DNA of 64,000 bases from SHXO01 sp964523885. GTDB lineage: Bacteria; Pseudomonadota; Gammaproteobacteria; Burkholderiales; SHXO01. Shown piece after piece: positions 42,204 to 51,030 of this stretch; position 1 is the stretch's first letter, and the number at the start of each line of letters is the position of its first letter. The notes below the pieces were generated by a model that worked only from the letters and a program-made list of their open reading frames with translations, did not search any database and had not been told where the DNA came from. The stretch lies in NCBI GenBank assembly GCA_964523885.1, contig CAZFYX010000018.1, positions 62,001-126,000 of the forward strand, written 5' to 3'. The translations under genes were made by a program, and so were the position numbers.

Positions 42204-42539
42204 TCACTTCGCCGGCGTGATCCGGGCGATGCGGTAGTCGTCGCCGACCTTCACCAGGTCGAAGTCGACTTCGGTGCCGGCCTTCAGCCCTTCCAGGATC
42301 GCCGGGTCCTGCACCTTGAAATTCATCTTCATCTTCGGCCACTTGAGGCTTTCGATCGGGTCGTGTGTGATGTTGACCCGACCTGCCGCCGCGTTGACGC
42401 TGTTCACCACGCCATGGCCCTTGTAGGTGTCCCCTGCCTGGGCGGGTTGTGCGACGCCTGCCTGGTGGTCCGCTGCATGGGCGGTCAGTGCGCTGGATAG
42501 AGCCAGCACGATTGCCGCCGCGATGGTGGTGTGTTTCAT
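42204..42539 (-). CDS. cusF: CusF-like periplasmic copper-binding protein
   Basis: A 111-residue precursor, signal peptide ending TAHA. The mature OB-fold carries the CusF Cu(I)/Ag(I) ligand set H59, W67, M70 and M72 in ITHDPIESLKWPKMKMNF, spaced as in E. coli CusF. CusF chaperones hand copper to a CusCBA efflux pump. Here no CusA or CusB is in the window, so the partner may be the multicopper oxidase or outer-membrane protein upstream. It is 46 bp after the oxidase gene and has its own AGGAG site. Confidence 0.92.
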   Translation of the reverse strand: MKHTTIAAAIVLALSSALTAHAADHQAGVAQPAQAGDTYKGHGVVNSVNAAAGRVNITHDPIESLKWPKMKMNFKVQDPAILEGLKAGTEVDFDLVKVGDDYRIARITPAK

Positions 42540-42585
42540 GAATCGCTCCTCATTGAGATGGAACAGGGGTGATGTACAACCGGAC

Positions 42586-43893
42586 CTAGCCGAGCAGCCG
42601 CGCGAGCTCCTCGGGGCTGGCCTTCCAGGCGACGGTGCCCGGCGGGTGCTTGTACCAGCCCGGATCGCGGTAATCACCGGCGGCGAGATCGTCACGCACT
42701 TTCACGGTGGTGAACATGCCGCCCATCTCCAGCAGCCCGAACGGACCCTGGCCCATCATCATGGGCAGCGTGTTGCGCGGCAGCGGCATGTGGCCCATCG
42801 CGCTGTGCGCGGCGTGTTCCGCCATGCCGTCCCGGCCCATCGCCATGTAGTCCGGCACCAGCTGCTGGATCTTCTCTTCCACGCCGTCCTGGTTCACGCC
42901 GAGCATGTTCGGCACGCCGTGCCCCATCGCGTTCATGGTGTGATGCGACTTGTGGCAGTGGATCGACCAGTCGCCGGCGCGCTCGAACACGCACTCGCCG
43001 ACCCGGATGCCACCGACCGGCACGAACAGCGAGGTGTCGTGGTAGCGCGCCGACGGCGGGATCCAGCCGGCATCGGTGCCGGTCAGCTCGAACGCAGTCC
43101 CGTGCACGTGGATCGGATGCTCGTGCATGGAAAGGTTGGCGATGCGGATGCGCACGCGCTCGCCGGTGCGCGCGACCATCGGATCGATGCCAGGGAACAC
43201 GCGGCTGTTGAACGTCCACAGGTTGAAGTCTGTCATCACGGAAGGATCGGGCGTGTACGTGCCCGCATGCACTGCGAAGTTGTGCAGGATGAAGGCGTAG
43301 TCGCGATCCACCCGCGGGGACTGTGGCTCGCGGGCATGGACGATGAACAACCCGTACATCCCCATCGCGAGCTGGACCATTTCGTCCGCGTGCGGGTGGT
43401 ACATGAACGTGCCGTTCTGCTCGAGGGTGAACTCGTACACGTAGGTCTCACCGGGCTCGATGGGCGGCTGGGTGAGACCGCCCACCCCGTCCATGCCGTT
43501 GGGCAGGAAGATCCCGTGCCAGTGGACGGCGGTGTGCTCGGGCAGCCTGTTGCTCACCACGATGCGCACGCGGTCCCCCTCGACGCACTCGATGGTCGGA
43601 CCCGGCGTGCTGCCGTTGTAGCCCCAGCAGTTCACCACCATGCCCGGCGCGAACTCGCGCCGGCACGGCTCCGCAACGAGGTGGAACACCTTGACGTTGC
43701 CGTCCATGCGGTACGGCAGCGAACCGCCGTTCAGGGTGACGACCGCGGTATGCCGCTCGCCGTTGCGCGGGAGCAGGGGCGGCCGCGTGGCGGCCGATGC
43801 GCGCTCCTGCGCGGAAGCGGGGCCGAAGGCGGCGGCCGCGCTGCCGCCAAGCAGGGCTGCGCCGCCCTTGAGCAGTTGACGTCGCGAGATCAT
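42586..43893 (-). CDS. Multicopper oxidase (copper-resistance type) with Tat signal
   Basis: A 435-residue periplasmic oxidase. The N terminus MISRRQLLKGGAALLGG is a Tat signal. All four copper-site segments are present: HWHGIFLPNG, MYHPHADEM, HEHPIHVHG and HCHKSHHTMNAMGHG with the axial Met. Acidic/Met-rich loops near the C terminus (AAHSAMGHMPLPRNTLPMMMGQ) are typical of cuprous oxidases. It probably oxidises Cu(I) to the less toxic Cu(II). The start directly abuts the stop of the CusC-like gene (TGAATG). Confidence 0.93.
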   Translation of the reverse strand: MISRRQLLKGGAALLGGSAAAAFGPASAQERASAATRPPLLPRNGERHTAVVTLNGGSLPYRMDGNVKVFHLVAEPCRREFAPGMVVNCWGYNGSTPGPTIECVEGDRVRIVVSNRLPEHTAVHWHGIFLPNGMDGVGGLTQPPIEPGETYVYEFTLEQNGTFMYHPHADEMVQLAMGMYGLFIVHAREPQSPRVDRDYAFILHNFAVHAGTYTPDPSVMTDFNLWTFNSRVFPGIDPMVARTGERVRIRIANLSMHEHPIHVHGTAFELTGTDAGWIPPSARYHDTSLFVPVGGIRVGECVFERAGDWSIHCHKSHHTMNAMGHGVPNMLGVNQDGVEEKIQQLVPDYMAMGRDGMAEHAAHSAMGHMPLPRNTLPMMMGQGPFGLLEMGGMFTTVKVRDDLAAGDYRDPGWYKHPPGTVAWKASPEELARLLG

Positions 43894-45342
43894 TCAGTTG
43901 GCTCCGTGATCGGATTGCGGGGGGAGTTGCTGCCCCGGCGCCGCGGAGGAGACCGCGACTGCGGGCAGCGGCACGCGGCCGCCGAGTGCACGCTCGAGAT
44001 CGGCCCAGGCCACCCAGAACTCACGGCTCGCGGCGATGTAGTCGCGGGCGGTCTGGACCTGCGCCTGCCGCGCGAGCAGCAGCTCGTAGGGGCCGACGAG
44101 CATGCCGTTGTAGAACTTGAGCGTTTCCTCGACGACGCTCTGTTGCAGCGGCAGCAGGGCGTCGCGGTAATGCAACGCGACGGCGTGCGCGGCCTGCATC
44201 CGCAGCAGGGCTTCGCGCGCCTCCGAGCGGATGTCGATTGCCAGCTGCTGCAGGCGCCGCTCGGCTTCGCGCCACTGCGCCTCGGCACGTGCGACCCGAG
44301 CCTGGCCCTGGTCGAACAGCGGCACGGTGAGCTCGACCTGCGGCCCCAGCAGATGCTCGCCGTCGGGCTCGCGCTTGAACGAAACGCCGAGACCGAGCAG
44401 GCTGAGCCAGCGCGTGCTGCGCGTGAGATCGGCGGCGCGGGCCAGCCCTTCGACCTCGGCGTTCGCGGCCGCGAGATCCAGCCGCTGTGCGACGGCAGCG
44501 GCTTCGATGTTCTCCAGCGTGGGCACCCTCGGCGGCAGCTCCGGCAATCGCTGCGGCATCCGCCATCGGGTCAGCGTGCCGTGCAGGCCGAGCAGGCGGT
44601 TCAGCCGCTCGCGATCGGCCTCGAGCTGCGCCTCCGCGCGTGCTGCCTCGACGATGGCCTGGGCGTAGAACACCTGCTGGGTCGCCTGCTCGCGCTTCGC
44701 CAGCGTTCCTGCATCGTGTTGCCGCGAGGCGAGGTCGGCCGCCGCCTCGGAAGCGAGGGTGACCTGCCGGAACAATTCCAGCGACTGCGCATCGGCGAGC
44801 AGGGCGAACCAGGCCTGGCGCACGCGCGCGGCCGTATCCGTGACCTGCTGCGCCACCTCGAGGTAGGCCTGGCGTGCGGCGACCTCGCCGACCTTCCTTC
44901 GGGCGGAGAGCGTGAACAGGTCGACGAAGTTCTGGACGATCGACGCCTCGAACAGGTTGCCGCTGTCGCCGAACAGGTACTGCACGGACAACTGCGGGTT
45001 CTCCAGCAGGCCGGCCTGGACCAGGTCCGCCTGCGCGATACCGAGTCGCTCGTAGGTCGCCTGCAGGCCGCGGTTGTTGATCAGGGCGATCTGCACCGCC
45101 TCGTCCGCGGAGAGCTCGTCAGCGAGCAGCGAGCGGACCATCGCCTCGGCCTGCCGGTCTGCATCCTTGCCCTGGTTCCACTGCACCTTCTGGTCGAGAC
45201 GCTGGCCGACTGCCTGCTCGACCGCTGGCAGCTGCTGCGTGGGTTGGACGGAAGCGCACGCTGCCAGCAGCGCTGCGCAAGCGGCGGCGAGCAGCAGCGC
45301 CGGCGCTCGCGCGCGTGCGCTGGCGTCAGTGTGGCTGCGCAT
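43894..45342 (-). CDS. TolC/CusC-type outer membrane lipoprotein
   Basis: A 482-residue outer-membrane efflux protein. The N-terminal lipobox is LLAAC with the lipidated cysteine near residue 29. The rest is two copies of the OEP unit made of long amphipathic helices and short strands; segments such as NNRGLQATYERLGIAQADLVQAGLLENPQLS and VELTVPLFDQGQARVARAEAQWREAERRLQQL are typical. It would normally join an RND pump and adaptor, but neither is in this cluster. It is co-transcribed with a small lipoprotein and the multicopper oxidase. Confidence 0.92.
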   Translation of the reverse strand: MRSHTDASARARAPALLLAAACAALLAACASVQPTQQLPAVEQAVGQRLDQKVQWNQGKDADRQAEAMVRSLLADELSADEAVQIALINNRGLQATYERLGIAQADLVQAGLLENPQLSVQYLFGDSGNLFEASIVQNFVDLFTLSARRKVGEVAARQAYLEVAQQVTDTAARVRQAWFALLADAQSLELFRQVTLASEAAADLASRQHDAGTLAKREQATQQVFYAQAIVEAARAEAQLEADRERLNRLLGLHGTLTRWRMPQRLPELPPRVPTLENIEAAAVAQRLDLAAANAEVEGLARAADLTRSTRWLSLLGLGVSFKREPDGEHLLGPQVELTVPLFDQGQARVARAEAQWREAERRLQQLAIDIRSEAREALLRMQAAHAVALHYRDALLPLQQSVVEETLKFYNGMLVGPYELLLARQAQVQTARDYIAASREFWVAWADLERALGGRVPLPAVAVSSAAPGQQLPPQSDHGAN

Positions 45343-45553
45343 GGTTGTTCTCCGGTGCGGGGGACGCGTCCGCGCGGGGCTTGCCGAAGTCGCGGTACGT
45401 CTGAAGCGTGGTGACGCTGGCAGCGGTTGCTGCGGGCGTGTCGGGGTGGGCAGGGTGGCCGGCCTCGACGGGGGGCGGCGGCGGACTCACGCAGGCGGCG
45501 AGTGTCAACGGCAGCAGCGCAAGTGCGGCCTGCCAGTGCATGGCGACAGACAT
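45326..45553 (-). CDS. Small lipoprotein of the copper cluster
   Basis: A 75-residue predicted lipoprotein: signal with lipobox LTLAAC (Cys 21), then a Pro-rich and His-containing tail (PPPPPVEAGHPAHPD, ENNHAQPH). The 3' end overlaps the start of the CusC-like gene by 17 nt. No family is recognised. Surface or periplasmic metal capture is possible because of the histidines, but this is only inference. Confidence 0.65.
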   Translation of the reverse strand: MSVAMHWQAALALLPLTLAACVSPPPPPVEAGHPAHPDTPAATAASVTTLQTYRDFGKPRADASPAPENNHAQPH

Positions 45554-45674
45554 GGTGCGTAGCCTCTCCAGGCGAACGACGGGAGCCCGCCACGAGACGA
45601 GCGGGCATCGACCTGCGGAAAGCCACGGCTCGCCGCGCGCGAGGGGCGCGTGGCAGGTCAGGACGGCCGCGGCG

Positions 45675-46055
45675 TCAGCCGCGGGGGAGAGGCGGAGGGT
45701 GGGGCTGGTCGAGCACCACCGCGGATGGTGCCACTATGGATGGCGCCGGTGGCCTGCCCGGATTGGCGACGAATACGGCATCGCCGGCTTGCGGAAGCAG
45801 TGCCGGCGCGCAGGCGAGGTGACAGCTGCCACAGTCGTTGCAGGTCAGCGGCCCGTGCCGGGAATCGGGCGCGGCGGGTTGCTGGGTGCCGCCATGTCCG
45901 TGCGCATGTTGCGCGTGGTGCCCGGCGTGCCCATCCGATTGCGTTGCCGCTGCTGCGTCGTGCACGCCGTGACGGCAGAACGGCATGGCCAAGGCGGCCA
46001 CGCCCTGCAGGGGCAGCCAGGCCAGCAGGATGCAGATCACTAACCTGCGCAACAT
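45675..46055 (-). CDS. Histidine- and cysteine-rich small exported protein (DUF2946-like)
   Basis: A 126-residue protein with an N-terminal hydrophobic segment (residues 5-24) and a His-rich run at residues 43-54 (HAGHHAQHAHGHGG), then a cysteine group C72, C75, C78, C82 (TCNDCGSCHLAC). The layout fits the DUF2946 group often found at the head of copper-resistance operons. It is the most upstream gene of the copper cluster on this strand and probably binds metal in the periplasm. The exact role is unknown. Confidence 0.7.
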   Translation of the reverse strand: MLRRLVICILLAWLPLQGVAALAMPFCRHGVHDAAAATQSDGHAGHHAQHAHGHGGTQQPAAPDSRHGPLTCNDCGSCHLACAPALLPQAGDAVFVANPGRPPAPSIVAPSAVVLDQPHPPPLPRG

Positions 46056-46070
46056 CGATTGAGTATAGCC

Positions 46071-46523
46071 CTAGACCAGGTCGGGCGACAGCGTGGCGCG
46101 CAGCACGACCTGCGGGGCTTCCCCGCGCACACGGTGCGTAAGCCACATGATCGCGCCCTTCTTGAGCACCCATTCCGACGGATGCCCCGAAATCAGCATT
46201 GCGGCCACCTGTCCGAGCGTGGGCTGATGCCCCACCACGAGGACCGCGCCGCGGGCTTCCGGCCAGCGCACCTTGGCCAGGACCGTCGCGAACGAGGCGC
46301 CCGGCGCGATCGCGGGCTCGGTCTCGAAGTCGTGTGTGAGGGCCTCCGCGGTCTGCAGCGTGCGCGTGGCCGGGCTCACCAGGATGCGCGTGTCCCTGGG
46401 CAGGTGCTCGCGCAGCCAGCGTGCCATCTGCGCGGCCTGCTTCTCACCCTTGGAGGTGAGGGCCCTCGCCATGTCGGGCGAGCCGTCTTCGGCTTCGGCG
46501 TGGCGCCAGAGAATGAGGTCCAT
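46071..46523 (-). CDS. sixA: Phosphohistidine phosphatase SixA
   Basis: A 150-residue phosphoglycerate-mutase-fold phosphatase that dephosphorylates phosphohistidine proteins. The catalytic His is H8 in LWRHAEAE, the second is in VVGHQPTLGQ, and ILVSPATRTLQTAE supplies phosphate-binding Arg. Size and motifs match SixA rather than larger members. It starts near a tandem-word inverted repeat and the CYTH-CHAD gene and may be co-transcribed with it; the gap is 97 bp. The target protein is unknown. Confidence 0.92.
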   Translation of the reverse strand: MDLILWRHAEAEDGSPDMARALTSKGEKQAAQMARWLREHLPRDTRILVSPATRTLQTAEALTHDFETEPAIAPGASFATVLAKVRWPEARGAVLVVGHQPTLGQVAAMLISGHPSEWVLKKGAIMWLTHRVRGEAPQVVLRATLSPDLV

Positions 46524-46550
46524 GGATGTGACGGGTCAGGGTCGATTCAG

Positions 46551-46625
46551 TGAAGGGTGAAGGCGTGAACGCGTGAAGGGCGGGGAGAGTACAGGGTGAA
46601 CGGGTCCACCCTTCACGCCTTCACC
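46551..46625. repeat. Intergenic inverted repeat with GTGAAGG-word arms
   Basis: A 14-nt core GGTGAAGGCGTGAA (46556-46569) is perfectly repeated in inverted orientation at 46612-46625. The left arm consists of tandem GTGAAGG/GTGAACG-like words. An inner hairpin GGGTG...CACCC lies between. The right arm contains the stop codon of the CYTH-CHAD gene. It fills the gap between sixA and that gene. Confidence 0.75.
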
Positions 46626-48294
46626 AGAACACATCGACGTCGCGGAACCGCTTCCACGCCTGCGGCAGCTGCTCCAGGTGCGTCCGCGCGCTGGCGGCCG
46701 CCCAACCGCGGATGATGCCGATGGCCTCCTCGCCGGCGCCGGTGTCGACGGCCGTGCGCAGGGCTGCGCACAGACGCTCCACCGTCGCCGCATCGTTGAG
46801 CCCGCCGAGCAGCTCCTGCAGGCCGGCGAGCGCGGAGGTGTAGGCCTTCACCTTGCGCTCGTACAGGCTGGAGAAGAACTCCGCCGCGTAGCGCAGCTTC
46901 TTGATCTCGATGCGCAGCCGATGCAGCTCGGCGTGGTCGGACTCGTGCTGCGAATCGGCGTTGACCAGGCGCCGCCCCGTCCGGGTCACCTTGCGATGCC
47001 GGCGTGACAGGACGTCGCGGGCGAACGCCTCGAGCGACTGGGCGCGCGCCGCCGATGCCGCTTCGTCCGCCACCCTTGCCCACGGTTGCCGGTGGAACAC
47101 GCCGAGCATGCGCAACAGCAGCAGCGTATAGCGTGCCGATCCGAGTGCTTCCGCCGCCGACCGGTTCGCCTGCACGCGCAGCTGCCTGGCGTGGGCGGCC
47201 AGCGCCTGCAGCCCCGGGTGATGCGCAAACGCGAGCGCGATACGCGGAAGCGTCTCGGTGTCGAAGACGTCCCAGTCGCGCGCCGGACCCAGCGTGCCGT
47301 CCAGCCAGCGCAGCTCCCCGACCACCTCGGCGAATGCCGCGCGCGGGAAGCCGGGCCGGAACACGGTCAGCGCCGAGCGCAGCCTGCGCATGCCCACGCG
47401 CGCCTGGTGCAGGTATTCGACGTCCTGCCCGGCGATCACGCCCGCCTCGTTCGCCTGGATCTGCGCCACGCAGCCGAACACGATGGCGCGCAGCGCCTGG
47501 GCGGGCGTCAGCGCGGGTGTCAGGGCGGGCGGGATGGCCTTCACCGGTGCATCCGGCTTGTGCTCGGCGAGCGCATACCCGCGCTCGGCCTTGGTGCGCG
47601 CTTCCAGCCGCAGCGCGGGCGCTTGCTGCACGAGCGCGGCGGCGAAGTCGAGGATGCCCTCGGCCAGGCCCGACTTGAGCTCGAGCTCCAACTCGCTGAT
47701 GGGCGCAGTCGCGTCGCCCGAGGTGATGCTGCCCTGATCGAACGCGATCTCGATGCGGGTGCCGGGAGTCGGTTCGACGTGCCGGATCGTGCGCACGAAA
47801 TCGGTGACGAACACCGGCACCAGCCGGGCGCGGCGGGCAGGGTCGGCGAATACCTCGCCGTGTCCCGACTCGGCCAGGGCGCGGTAGTCGAGCAGCTGGG
47901 CGGGCACCCTGCTCTCGATCTCGTTGCGCCGGTGCAGACCCGCCTCCACGCCGCCGCCGCTCTTCAGCGTCTGGACCCAGCGCGGGCCGTCGCGGCGCAG
48001 GCGCAGCGCGGCACCGCTGCGCAGGAGGTCACGCTCGGGGGTGTCGTAGTACACGCTGTGCAGCTTGCGCCGCACCGGCCGCCCGGCGGTGCTGTTGCGG
48101 ACCAGGGGCAGGCGCCCGAGACGGGCGGCCTGCACCGGGTCGATGGCGAGCTTGAGCTCGATCTCCTCGACCGCCGCGGCTGGGGCAGGCGGATCGGCCT
48201 GCACCGGGCTGGCGTCGACGCGCACCGGTGCAGCCGGCGGCGAGTCCACAGGCGTGGCGGCCGTGGTCTTGCGGGCACGCGGGATCGCAGCCAC
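46621..48294 (-). CDS. CYTH and CHAD domain protein
   Basis: A 557-residue protein. A Pro/Ala-rich N-terminal tail is followed by a CYTH triphosphate-tunnel domain (EIELKLAIDP as the ExExK signature, KLHSVYYDTPERDLLRSGAALRLR, EIESRVP, ISELELELKSG). Then comes a CHAD domain of long helices with conserved His/Arg/Lys (YLHQARVGMRRLRSAL, RIEIKKLRYAAEFF). CHAD domains bind polyphosphate. Adjacency to ppk1 (153 bp) strongly suggests a polyphosphate-granule or triphosphatase role. The stop codon lies within the right arm of the inverted repeat, so the repeat insertion may have set the C terminus. Confidence 0.92.
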   Translation of the reverse strand: MAAIPRARKTTAATPVDSPPAAPVRVDASPVQADPPAPAAAVEEIELKLAIDPVQAARLGRLPLVRNSTAGRPVRRKLHSVYYDTPERDLLRSGAALRLRRDGPRWVQTLKSGGGVEAGLHRRNEIESRVPAQLLDYRALAESGHGEVFADPARRARLVPVFVTDFVRTIRHVEPTPGTRIEIAFDQGSITSGDATAPISELELELKSGLAEGILDFAAALVQQAPALRLEARTKAERGYALAEHKPDAPVKAIPPALTPALTPAQALRAIVFGCVAQIQANEAGVIAGQDVEYLHQARVGMRRLRSALTVFRPGFPRAAFAEVVGELRWLDGTLGPARDWDVFDTETLPRIALAFAHHPGLQALAAHARQLRVQANRSAAEALGSARYTLLLLRMLGVFHRQPWARVADEAASAARAQSLEAFARDVLSRRHRKVTRTGRRLVNADSQHESDHAELHRLRIEIKKLRYAAEFFSSLYERKVKAYTSALAGLQELLGGLNDAATVERLCAALRTAVDTGAGEEAIGIIRGWAAASARTHLEQLPQAWKRFRDVDVFW

Positions 48295-48447
48295 AGGTTC
48301 CTGTCAGCCTGTTGAAGACCTGCCTCGCAGCGCGCTTCCGGGCTTGGTCGGTGGCACGACCGCGAGACGAGTGATGGAAAGTGCGAAACGCGGCATCGGG
48401 CCAACCGGCAGATCCGCGGACGCTGAGCGCATGCTCCCGCCCCCCGG

Positions 48448-50598
48448 CTAAGCGGCTGCCTTGGCCTTGCGGCGCGGGCGCAGCTGCTCGGGCTCGGGTT
48501 CGGGCTCGACCTGCACGGCGGCCGCCAGCTCCTGCAGCAGCTCGAGCTGCGCGCAGCGCGCCGTCTCGCCCTTGCCGGGGCGCGCCAGGCTGTAGCGCCC
48601 GTCGGCGTCCATCACCCAGGCCTGGGTGTTGTCGTCGAGGTACTTGCGCAGCCCTTCCTCCACCACGCGCTTCTTCAGCTTGGGGTCGAGGACCGGCAGG
48701 CACACTTCGATGCGCCGGAAGAAATTGCGGTCCATCCAGTCGGCGCTGGCGATGTAGGTGTTGCCGGTGCTCACGAAGTGGAACACGCGGTGGTGCTCGA
48801 GGAAGCGGCCGATGATCGAGCGCACCCGGATGTTCTCCGAGCGGCCGGGCAGTCCGGGGCGCAGCCCGCAGACGCCGCGCACGATCAGATCGATGCTCAC
48901 CCCGGCCATCGACGCATCGTAGAGCTGGTCGATCAGCTCCGGCTCCAGCAGCGCGTTCATCTTGGCGATGATGCCGGCCTTCTTCCCCGCCTTGGCCTGC
49001 TCGATCTCGCGCTGGATCGCGACGATGAGCTGCGAGTGCAGCGTGAACGGCGACTGCCAGAGGTGGCGCAGCTTGCTCGCCTTGCCCAGCCCGGTGAGCT
49101 GCATGAAGACGTCGTTGACGTCGGCACAGACCTCCTCGTTGCAGGTGAAGATGCCGAAGTCGGTGTAGAGGTTCGAGGTGCGCGAGTGGTAGTTGCCGGT
49201 GCCGATGTGGCAGTAGCGGCGCAGGCCGTCGCCCTCGCGCCGCACCACCATGGCGAGCTTGGCGTGCGTCTTGTGGCCCACCACGCCGTAGACCACGTGC
49301 GCGCCCACTTCCTCCAGCTGCGCGGCCCAGCTGAGGTTGGCCTCCTCGTCGAAGCGCGCCATCAGCTCGACCACCACGGTGATCTCCTTGCCGCGGCGGG
49401 CCGCGTCGATCAGGATGCGCATCAGCTCGGAGTCGGCGCCGGTGCGGTACACCGTCTGCTTGATCGCGACGACATCGGGATCCTTGGCCGCCTGCGCGAT
49501 GAACGAGATCACCGGCTTGAACGACTGGAACGGGTGGTGCAGCAGGATGTCGCCCTTGACGATGGCCGTGAACAGGTCCGGCTTCTTCATCAGGATCGGC
49601 GCCACGCCGGGCGAGAACGGCGCGTACTTCAGGTCCGGCCGGTTGACCCAGTCGGGCACCTGCATGAGCCGCACGAGATTGACCGGTCCCTTGACCTGGT
49701 ACAGGTCCTCCTGCCCGAGGCCGAACTGCTGCAGCAGGAAGTCGCACATCTCCGCCGGGCACAGGTCCGCCACTTCCAGGCGCACCGCGTCGCCGAAGTG
49801 GCGCTGCGGCAATTCGCCCTGCAGCGCGGTGCGCAGGTTCTTGACCTCTTCCTCGTCGACGAACAGGTCGCTGTTGCGGGTGACCCGGAACTGGTAGCAG
49901 CCCAGCACCTCCATGCCGGCGAACAGCTCGCCCACGTGCGCGTGGATGATCGAGGACAGGAACACGAAGCCGTAGTCGCAGCCGGCCAGCTCCGGCGGGA
50001 TCTTGATCACGCGCGGCAGCACCCGTGGCGCCTGCACCAGTGCGATGCCCGAGCTGCGGCCGAACGCGTCCTTGCCCGACAGCTGCACGGCGAAGTTCAG
50101 GCTCTTGTTCAGGATGCGCGGGAACGGGTGCGCCGGATCGAGACCGATGGGGGTGAGCACCGGCATGATCTCGCGGAAGAAGTACGCCCTGATCCACTCG
50201 CGCTGCTCGCCGGTCCACTCCCGGCGGCGGAAGAAGCGCACGCCTTCACGGGCCAGCGACGGCAGCACTTCCTCGTTCCACAGCCGGTACTGCGAAGCCA
50301 CCAGCTCGTGCGCACCGCGCGCCACCTGCGCGTACACCTTCGAGGGCGGCTGGCCGTCCGGCCCCGGCGAGTCGGCGCCGACGTCGATCTGCGCCTTGAG
50401 CCCGGCCACCCGGATCTCGAAGAACTCATCCAGGTTGCTGCTCACGATGCACAGGAAGCGCAGCCGTTCGAGCAGCGGTACGCCCGGGTCGGCCGCCTGC
50501 GCGAGAACGCGCCGGTTGAACTCGAGCAGGGCGAGCTCCCGGTTGAGGTACTGGTGCGGCGCTGCCGCCTTGCGGCTCACTTCCTTGTCACTGGCCAT
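48448..50598 (-). CDS. ppk1: Polyphosphate kinase 1
   Basis: A 716-residue enzyme that polymerises the gamma-phosphate of ATP into polyphosphate. The N-terminal domain starts YLNRELALLEFNRRVLAQA. The first core domain has VAIKQTVYRTGADS, and the phosphorylated-His region is H464 in RYCHIGTGNYHSRTS. The second core domain has the Phospholipase-D-like VSTGNTYIASADWMDRNFFRRIEVCLPVLDPKLKKRV. It lies between the CHAD protein and yggX, all in one direction. With ppx and phoU in the same window, the organism has a full set for polyphosphate cycling. Confidence 0.97.
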   Translation of the reverse strand: MASDKEVSRKAAAPHQYLNRELALLEFNRRVLAQAADPGVPLLERLRFLCIVSSNLDEFFEIRVAGLKAQIDVGADSPGPDGQPPSKVYAQVARGAHELVASQYRLWNEEVLPSLAREGVRFFRRREWTGEQREWIRAYFFREIMPVLTPIGLDPAHPFPRILNKSLNFAVQLSGKDAFGRSSGIALVQAPRVLPRVIKIPPELAGCDYGFVFLSSIIHAHVGELFAGMEVLGCYQFRVTRNSDLFVDEEEVKNLRTALQGELPQRHFGDAVRLEVADLCPAEMCDFLLQQFGLGQEDLYQVKGPVNLVRLMQVPDWVNRPDLKYAPFSPGVAPILMKKPDLFTAIVKGDILLHHPFQSFKPVISFIAQAAKDPDVVAIKQTVYRTGADSELMRILIDAARRGKEITVVVELMARFDEEANLSWAAQLEEVGAHVVYGVVGHKTHAKLAMVVRREGDGLRRYCHIGTGNYHSRTSNLYTDFGIFTCNEEVCADVNDVFMQLTGLGKASKLRHLWQSPFTLHSQLIVAIQREIEQAKAGKKAGIIAKMNALLEPELIDQLYDASMAGVSIDLIVRGVCGLRPGLPGRSENIRVRSIIGRFLEHHRVFHFVSTGNTYIASADWMDRNFFRRIEVCLPVLDPKLKKRVVEEGLRKYLDDNTQAWVMDADGRYSLARPGKGETARCAQLELLQELAAAVQVEPEPEPEQLRPRRKAKAAA

Positions 50599-50619
50599 CC
50601 GGATTCTTGTGGTCGGGGG

Positions 50620-50889
50620 TCATGAGGGCGGCACGTAGCCCTGCGCCTCGTCGGCGCCGCCGCCGAAGACGTGTTGCTCCATCTGCTGCGCCAGGTACTG
50701 CCGCGCCTTGGGATCGGCGAGATTGAGTCGCATCTCGTTGATCAGGCGCTTCTGGTGCTCGAGCCAGTCCTGCCACGCGGGCCGGGAGACGCGCTCGTAG
50801 ATCCGCTTGCCCAGTTCGCCCGGATAGGGTGGAAAGTCCAGTCCCTCGGCCTCGCGGCCGAGTTTCACGCATTGGACGGTACGTGCCAT
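50620..50889 (-). CDS. yggX: YggX-type Fe(II)-trafficking/oxidative damage protection protein
   Basis: An 89-residue protein. The start is the ATG at 50889 with a strong GGAGG site, giving MARTVQCVKLGREAEGLDFPP, followed by PGELGKRIYERVSRPAWQDWLEHQ and LINEMRLNLADPKARQYLAQQMEQ, the full YggX signature. It protects Fe-S enzymes under oxidative stress, by an iron-trafficking role that is still debated. It precedes ppk1 by 21 bp and is likely co-transcribed with it. Confidence 0.96.
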   Translation of the reverse strand: MARTVQCVKLGREAEGLDFPPYPGELGKRIYERVSRPAWQDWLEHQKRLINEMRLNLADPKARQYLAQQMEQHVFGGGADEAQGYVPPS

Positions 50890-51030
50890 TGCCGGTTCCT
50901 CCAGGGATCGGGGCGGGTGCATGGCCCGCCGACCAGATGATGGGTGCTGGTCCGGATTATGGGCAATCGGCTGCAGCGGGTAAACGCGGCTGTGACGCCG
51001 CCATCTTACCGCGTGTCGGTGCAGCGACTG

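Noticed and set aside
42427..45414. 995-codon plus-strand frame over the copper cluster
   Set aside because: Antisense to CusF, oxidase and CusC-like genes with clear family motifs; it contains no signature of its own.
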